Shown here one piece after another: positions 6,954 to 8,863 of a stretch of 8,863 bases of DNA. A program made the translations under genes and the position numbers. Position 1 is the stretch's first letter; every line of letters begins with the position of its first letter. This stretch comes from an uncultured Chthoniobacterales bacterium. Its GTDB lineage: Bacteria; Verrucomicrobiota; Verrucomicrobiia; Chthoniobacterales; UBA10450. The stretch spans positions 1-8,863 of the forward strand of contig CATPAW010000159.1 of the NCBI GenBank assembly GCA_955652255.1, in the 5' to 3' direction. Under the pieces are notes generated by a model. The model searched no databases and was not told the origin of the DNA. It was given only the letters and a program-made list of their open reading frames with translations.

Positions 6954-6960
6954 TTCATTT

Positions 6961-6990
6961 TTAATATCGGCGAGATTCCGTGAGTATCAA
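6961..6990 (-). promoter_or_regulatory. putative secA promoter, nearly leaderless
   Basis: On the minus strand TTGATA (6990-6985) and TATTAA (6966-6961) are 18 bases apart, close to the sigma-70 consensus. The -10 box ends 7 bases before the secA ATG, so transcription would begin at or next to the start codon. No ribosome binding site lies between. Assigned by eye. Confidence 0.35.
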
Positions 6991-7049
6991 TTCCGGTAAA
7001 GATCTCGCACCGGGTCCACAATGGTCACAACAAACTTTCGAACATATTT

Positions 7050-7076
7050 TCGTTGTGCCCTTTGTGCTCGTTGTGT
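7050..7076 (+). repeat. three 9-base direct repeats in the secA-ridA control region
   Basis: The units TCGTTGTGC, CCTTTGTGC and TCGTTGTGT follow each other without gaps, so TTGTG recurs at 7053, 7062 and 7071. An inverted CACAA lies at 7026, 27 bases (three periods) before the first. The last unit overlaps the putative -35 box of ridA. Confidence 0.55.
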
Positions 7077-7098
7077 GAGCTATTTTTGCGGCTAGAAT
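7071..7098 (+). promoter_or_regulatory. putative ridA promoter, possibly leaderless
   Basis: TTGTGT (7071-7076) and TAGAAT (7093-7098) are 16 bases apart. The -10 box has five of six consensus bases. A start 7 bases downstream falls on the A of the ridA ATG (7105), and the bases between (CGCTCG) are no ribosome binding site, so a leaderless mRNA is possible. Assigned by eye. Confidence 0.35.
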
Positions 7099-7104
7099 CG
7101 CTCG

Positions 7105-7527
7105 ATGAAGAAAATTATTGCCACAAGCGAAGCGCCCGCTGCGGTCGGCCCCTATTCGCAGGCCGTACGCGTTGGATCGACAATCTATTGCGCCGGGCAA
7201 ATTCCGCTCGACCCCAAAAGCGGCCAGATCGTCTCAGGAGATATTGATGCGCAAACCCGCCGCGTTCTCGACAATATTACCGCCGTCCTGAAAGCCGAGG
7301 GTCTTTCATTCGAGAGTATCGTCAAGACGACGATTTTTCTCACCGATCTCGCCGATTTTCAGACTGTGAATGAAATTTACGGTTCGTATTTCAAGCAAGC
7401 GCCGCCCGCTCGCTCGACCGTGCAGGTCGCCGCTTTACCCAAAGGCGCGCGCGTGGAAATCGAAGCCATCGCCGTGGCCGACCAAGGTGGAATGAGTGGA
7501 CAAGCCGTCAGTGATACCTCCGGATGA
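7105..7527 (+). CDS. ridA: RidA family reactive enamine/imine deaminase
   Basis: RidA (YjgF/YER057c/UK114 family) hydrolyses reactive enamines and imines such as 2-aminoacrylate released by PLP enzymes, and so protects those enzymes; it is a cytoplasmic trimer. The 140-residue protein shows GPYSQAV (15-21), the CAGQIPLDP segment (29-37), NITAVLKAEG (57-66), KTTIFLTDL (74-82) and the active-site stretch PARSTVQVAALPKGARVEIEAIA (101-123), with Arg103 and Glu120 in the positions expected for substrate binding. The family normally ends near AIAVA; here about 16 further residues (DQGGMSGQAVSDTSG) follow before TGA at 7525-7527. That tail is probably a by-product of the altered junction with pyrE. 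The ATG at 7105 gives the normal N-terminus. It is the first gene of a plus-strand operon. Confidence 0.95.
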   Translation: MKKIIATSEAPAAVGPYSQAVRVGSTIYCAGQIPLDPKSGQIVSGDIDAQTRRVLDNITAVLKAEGLSFESIVKTTIFLTDLADFQTVNEIYGSYFKQAPPARSTVQVAALPKGARVEIEAIAVADQGGMSGQAVSDTSG

Positions 7528-7604
7528 TGACCAACGTCGGCATGATTGTAGGGCGGCGATCTTCGCCGCCACAAGCGGCGGTCAAAATGGCCGCCCTACA
7601 ATGA
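7524..7604 (+). CDS. 26-codon ORF spanning the palindrome between ridA and pyrE
   Basis: The ORF begins MMTNVGMIVG and ends KMAALQ. Its ATG (7524-7526) overlaps the ridA stop as ATGA, and its TGA (7602-7604) overlaps the pyrE ATG (7601-7603) as ATGA. Nearly all of it is the palindromic repeat. The peptide has no recognisable domain, so if translated its likely role is to carry ribosomes through the hairpin to pyrE. It could be chance: short open frames in a GC-rich repeat are not rare, although two exact ATGA overlaps are less so. Confidence 0.35.
   Translation: MMTNVGMIVGRRSSPPQAAVKMAALQ
7545..7602. repeat. REP-like palindromic element, copy 2 (ridA/pyrE junction)
   Basis: The outer arms ATTGTAGGGCGGC (7545-7557) and GCCGCCCTACAAT (7590-7602) are perfectly complementary over 13 bases. 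An inner hairpin has CGCCGC (7564-7569) and GCGGCG (7575-7580) around the loop CACAA. Read on the other strand, its core GCCGC-TTGTG-GCGGC matches the core of the element at 1424-1502. The right arm includes the first two bases of the pyrE ATG, so folding of the mRNA would put the start codon in or against a stem. Confidence 0.8.
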
Positions 7605-8167
7605 GCGGCGATCTGCTCGCACTCTTTCGCGAAACTGGCGCGTTGCTGGATGGCCATTTCATTTTGCGCTCCGGCTTGCACAGCCGGCAATATTTTCAAT
7701 GCGCGCTCCTGCTTCAGCATCCAAAAATTGCGGAACAAGTGTGCAACCAACTCGCGGAGAAGTTGCGCGGATTTGGTTGTGACGCGGTGATCTCCCCCGC
7801 CCTCGGTGGAATCATTGTCGGTCAGGAGGTCGCTTGTTCGTTAGGCAAACGCCACATTTTTGTTGAAAAAGAGGACGGCAAACTTGTCTTGCGACGCGGC
7901 TTCAAGATCGATAATCGCGAAAAGTTCGTTGTCGTCGAGGACGTCGTAACGCGCGGCGGCCGTGTCCAGGAAACAGTGGGCATCGTGCGCACGCACGGCG
8001 GGAGCGTCGCCGCGGTCGGCGTAGTTGTCGATCGAAGCGGCAAAAGCAAACCGGACTTCGGTTGCCCGTTTGTTAGTTTGATCGAAATGAATGTCGAAAC
8101 ATTTCCGGCTGACAAATTACCGGTCGATCTTGCTCGCATTCCCGCGGTAAAACCCGGCAGCAAGTAA
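7601..8167 (+). CDS. pyrE: orotate phosphoribosyltransferase
   Basis: PyrE converts orotate and PRPP to orotidine 5'-phosphate, the fifth step of UMP synthesis, as a cytoplasmic dimer. The 188-residue protein has the usual N-terminus MSGDLLALFRETGALLDGHF, the SGLHSRQYFQ segment (24-33), SPALGGIIVGQEVA (65-78) and the PRPP-binding motif VVVEDVVTRGGRVQE (110-124). An Arg stands where many members have a second Thr in the TTGG part. The same frame is open upstream to a GTG at 7496, preceded by AAGGTGG 5 bases away; that start would add 35 residues encoded by the repeat. I prefer ATG 7601 because the conserved sequence begins there, but it has no ribosome binding site of its own and sits at the edge of a 13-bp stem. 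Translation may depend on ribosomes arriving from upstream. sdhC follows 9 bases after the stop. Confidence 0.95.
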   Translation: MSGDLLALFRETGALLDGHFILRSGLHSRQYFQCALLLQHPKIAEQVCNQLAEKLRGFGCDAVISPALGGIIVGQEVACSLGKRHIFVEKEDGKLVLRRGFKIDNREKFVVVEDVVTRGGRVQETVGIVRTHGGSVAAVGVVVDRSGKSKPDFGCPFVSLIEMNVETFPADKLPVDLARIPAVKPGSK

Positions 8168-8176
8168 AAGTCATTC

Positions 8177-8863
8177 GTGAACGCGCTCTCGGCTTTTTAT
8201 CATTCATCGGTCGGAAAAAAAATGATCGTCGCGATCACCGGGATCATTTTGATCCTTTTCGTCATCGGACATTTGCTTGGAAATCTGCAAATCTTTTTGG
8301 GCGCTGATTGGATCAACGGTTACTCGCAGCATCTGCGCGATCTCGGACCTATTCTTTGGATAATCAGAATTTTTCTGCTCACGACCGTCATTGTGCACAT
8401 TTACGTCACGATCCGGCTGGCAATCGATAATCGACGCGCTCGACCCGAAGCCTACATCGACAAGGAACATGTAAAAGCCACCTTCGCATCGCGCCACATG
8501 GTGATGAGCGGACTGATCGTGCTCGCATTTATCATTTATCACATCGCCCATTTCACCGTGCGCGTGACCGATCGCCGTTTCGCATTGCTCAAAGCCGACC
8601 CATTAAATCATTACGATGTTTATTCGATGATGGTTTACGGCTTTCAAAGCATCTACGTGTCGTCCTTTTTCGTTCTTGGATTGTTTCTGCTGGCACTCCA
8701 CTTGAGCCACGGGTCGTCGAGCTTCTTTCAATCGCTCGGGCTCAATAACAAAACGCTGACGCCGCGTCTCGCGTTCGGCGGGCGAGTTTTCGCCTGGCTT
8801 CTGTTTCTTGGCTACACTTCGATTCCCATTGCGGTTTTGCTCGGGCTCGTCAAACCGGCGCAA
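8177..8863 (+). CDS. sdhC: succinate dehydrogenase cytochrome b subunit (b558 family), partial
   Basis: The frame from GTG 8177 is open for 229 codons to the window edge, without a stop. It encodes the membrane anchor that binds heme and quinone in complex II or fumarate reductase of the single-subunit b558 type. The N-terminus (SSVGKKMIVAITGIILILFVIGHLLGNLQIF, 10-40) is typical. Five membrane helices lie at about 16-38, 58-82, 108-130, 154-178 and 203-225. Heme-ligand candidates are His32, His74, His122 or His125, and His175 or His178. The GTG start has only a weak upstream purine stretch; an in-frame ATG at 8222 would cut into the first conserved segment. It follows pyrE by 9 bases. The flavoprotein and iron-sulfur subunits are expected just beyond the window. 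Confidence 0.92.
   Translation, partial: MNALSAFYHSSVGKKMIVAITGIILILFVIGHLLGNLQIFLGADWINGYSQHLRDLGPILWIIRIFLLTTVIVHIYVTIRLAIDNRRARPEAYIDKEHVKATFASRHMVMSGLIVLAFIIYHIAHFTVRVTDRRFALLKADPLNHYDVYSMMVYGFQSIYVSSFFVLGLFLLALHLSHGSSSFFQSLGLNNKTLTPRLAFGGRVFAWLLFLGYTSIPIAVLLGLVKPAQ

Noticed and set aside
6961..7200. A 79-codon minus-strand frame across the secA-ridA gap
   Set aside because: It overlaps the ridA coding start and the control region and shows no protein-like sequence.
8204..8551. A 115-codon minus-strand open frame, and another from 8603 to the edge
   Set aside because: Both are shadows of sdhC, which has five convincing membrane helices and conserved histidines on the plus strand.

Overview
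The window looks like chromosomal DNA of a soil- or freshwater-type bacterium of the Verrucomicrobiota, possibly near the Spartobacteria/Chthoniobacter group. This is inferred from the style of the long SecA, the succinate dehydrogenase cytochrome b of the b558 family, weak or absent Shine-Dalgarno sequences, and GC-rich palindromic intergenic elements. No 16S rRNA or other decisive marker is present. Most of it is ordinary housekeeping sequence; the unusual structure lies in the joints between genes.

Region 1 (1-3184, minus strand, read right to left): a decayed fragment of a TonB-like gene carrying a Tat-type signal peptide in another frame, an intact secreted protein with two TonB-C-like modules, a 3-methyladenine DNA glycosylase (mpg), a palindromic REP-like element that supplies the mpg stop codon, the tRNA 2-thiouridylase mnmA, and 3 bases later the start of cutA. 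The cutA reading frame loses its family sequence near position 95, where the DNA becomes AT-rich and the window ends.

Region 2 (3185-3941, plus strand): a short divergent control region with a 20-base near-perfect palindrome, a VOC/glyoxalase-fold protein, and a small two-helix membrane protein whose frame is broken at a run of six T. It converges on secA with only 12 bases between the stops.

Region 3 (3954-6953, minus strand): secA, the motor ATPase of the Sec pathway, 999 residues, with an insertion in the first nucleotide-binding domain.

Region 4 (6954-7104): a divergent promoter region with three 9-base repeats. Both putative -10 boxes lie so close to the start codons that secA and ridA could be made from leaderless or nearly leaderless mRNAs.

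Region 5 (7105-8863, plus strand): ridA, pyrE and the beginning of sdhC, tightly packed. Between ridA and pyrE sits a second copy of the REP-like palindrome. A 26-codon ORF starts in an ATGA overlap with the ridA stop, crosses the whole hairpin, and stops in an ATGA overlap with the pyrE start. This stop/start relay through a palindromic repeat is the most interesting feature of the window.
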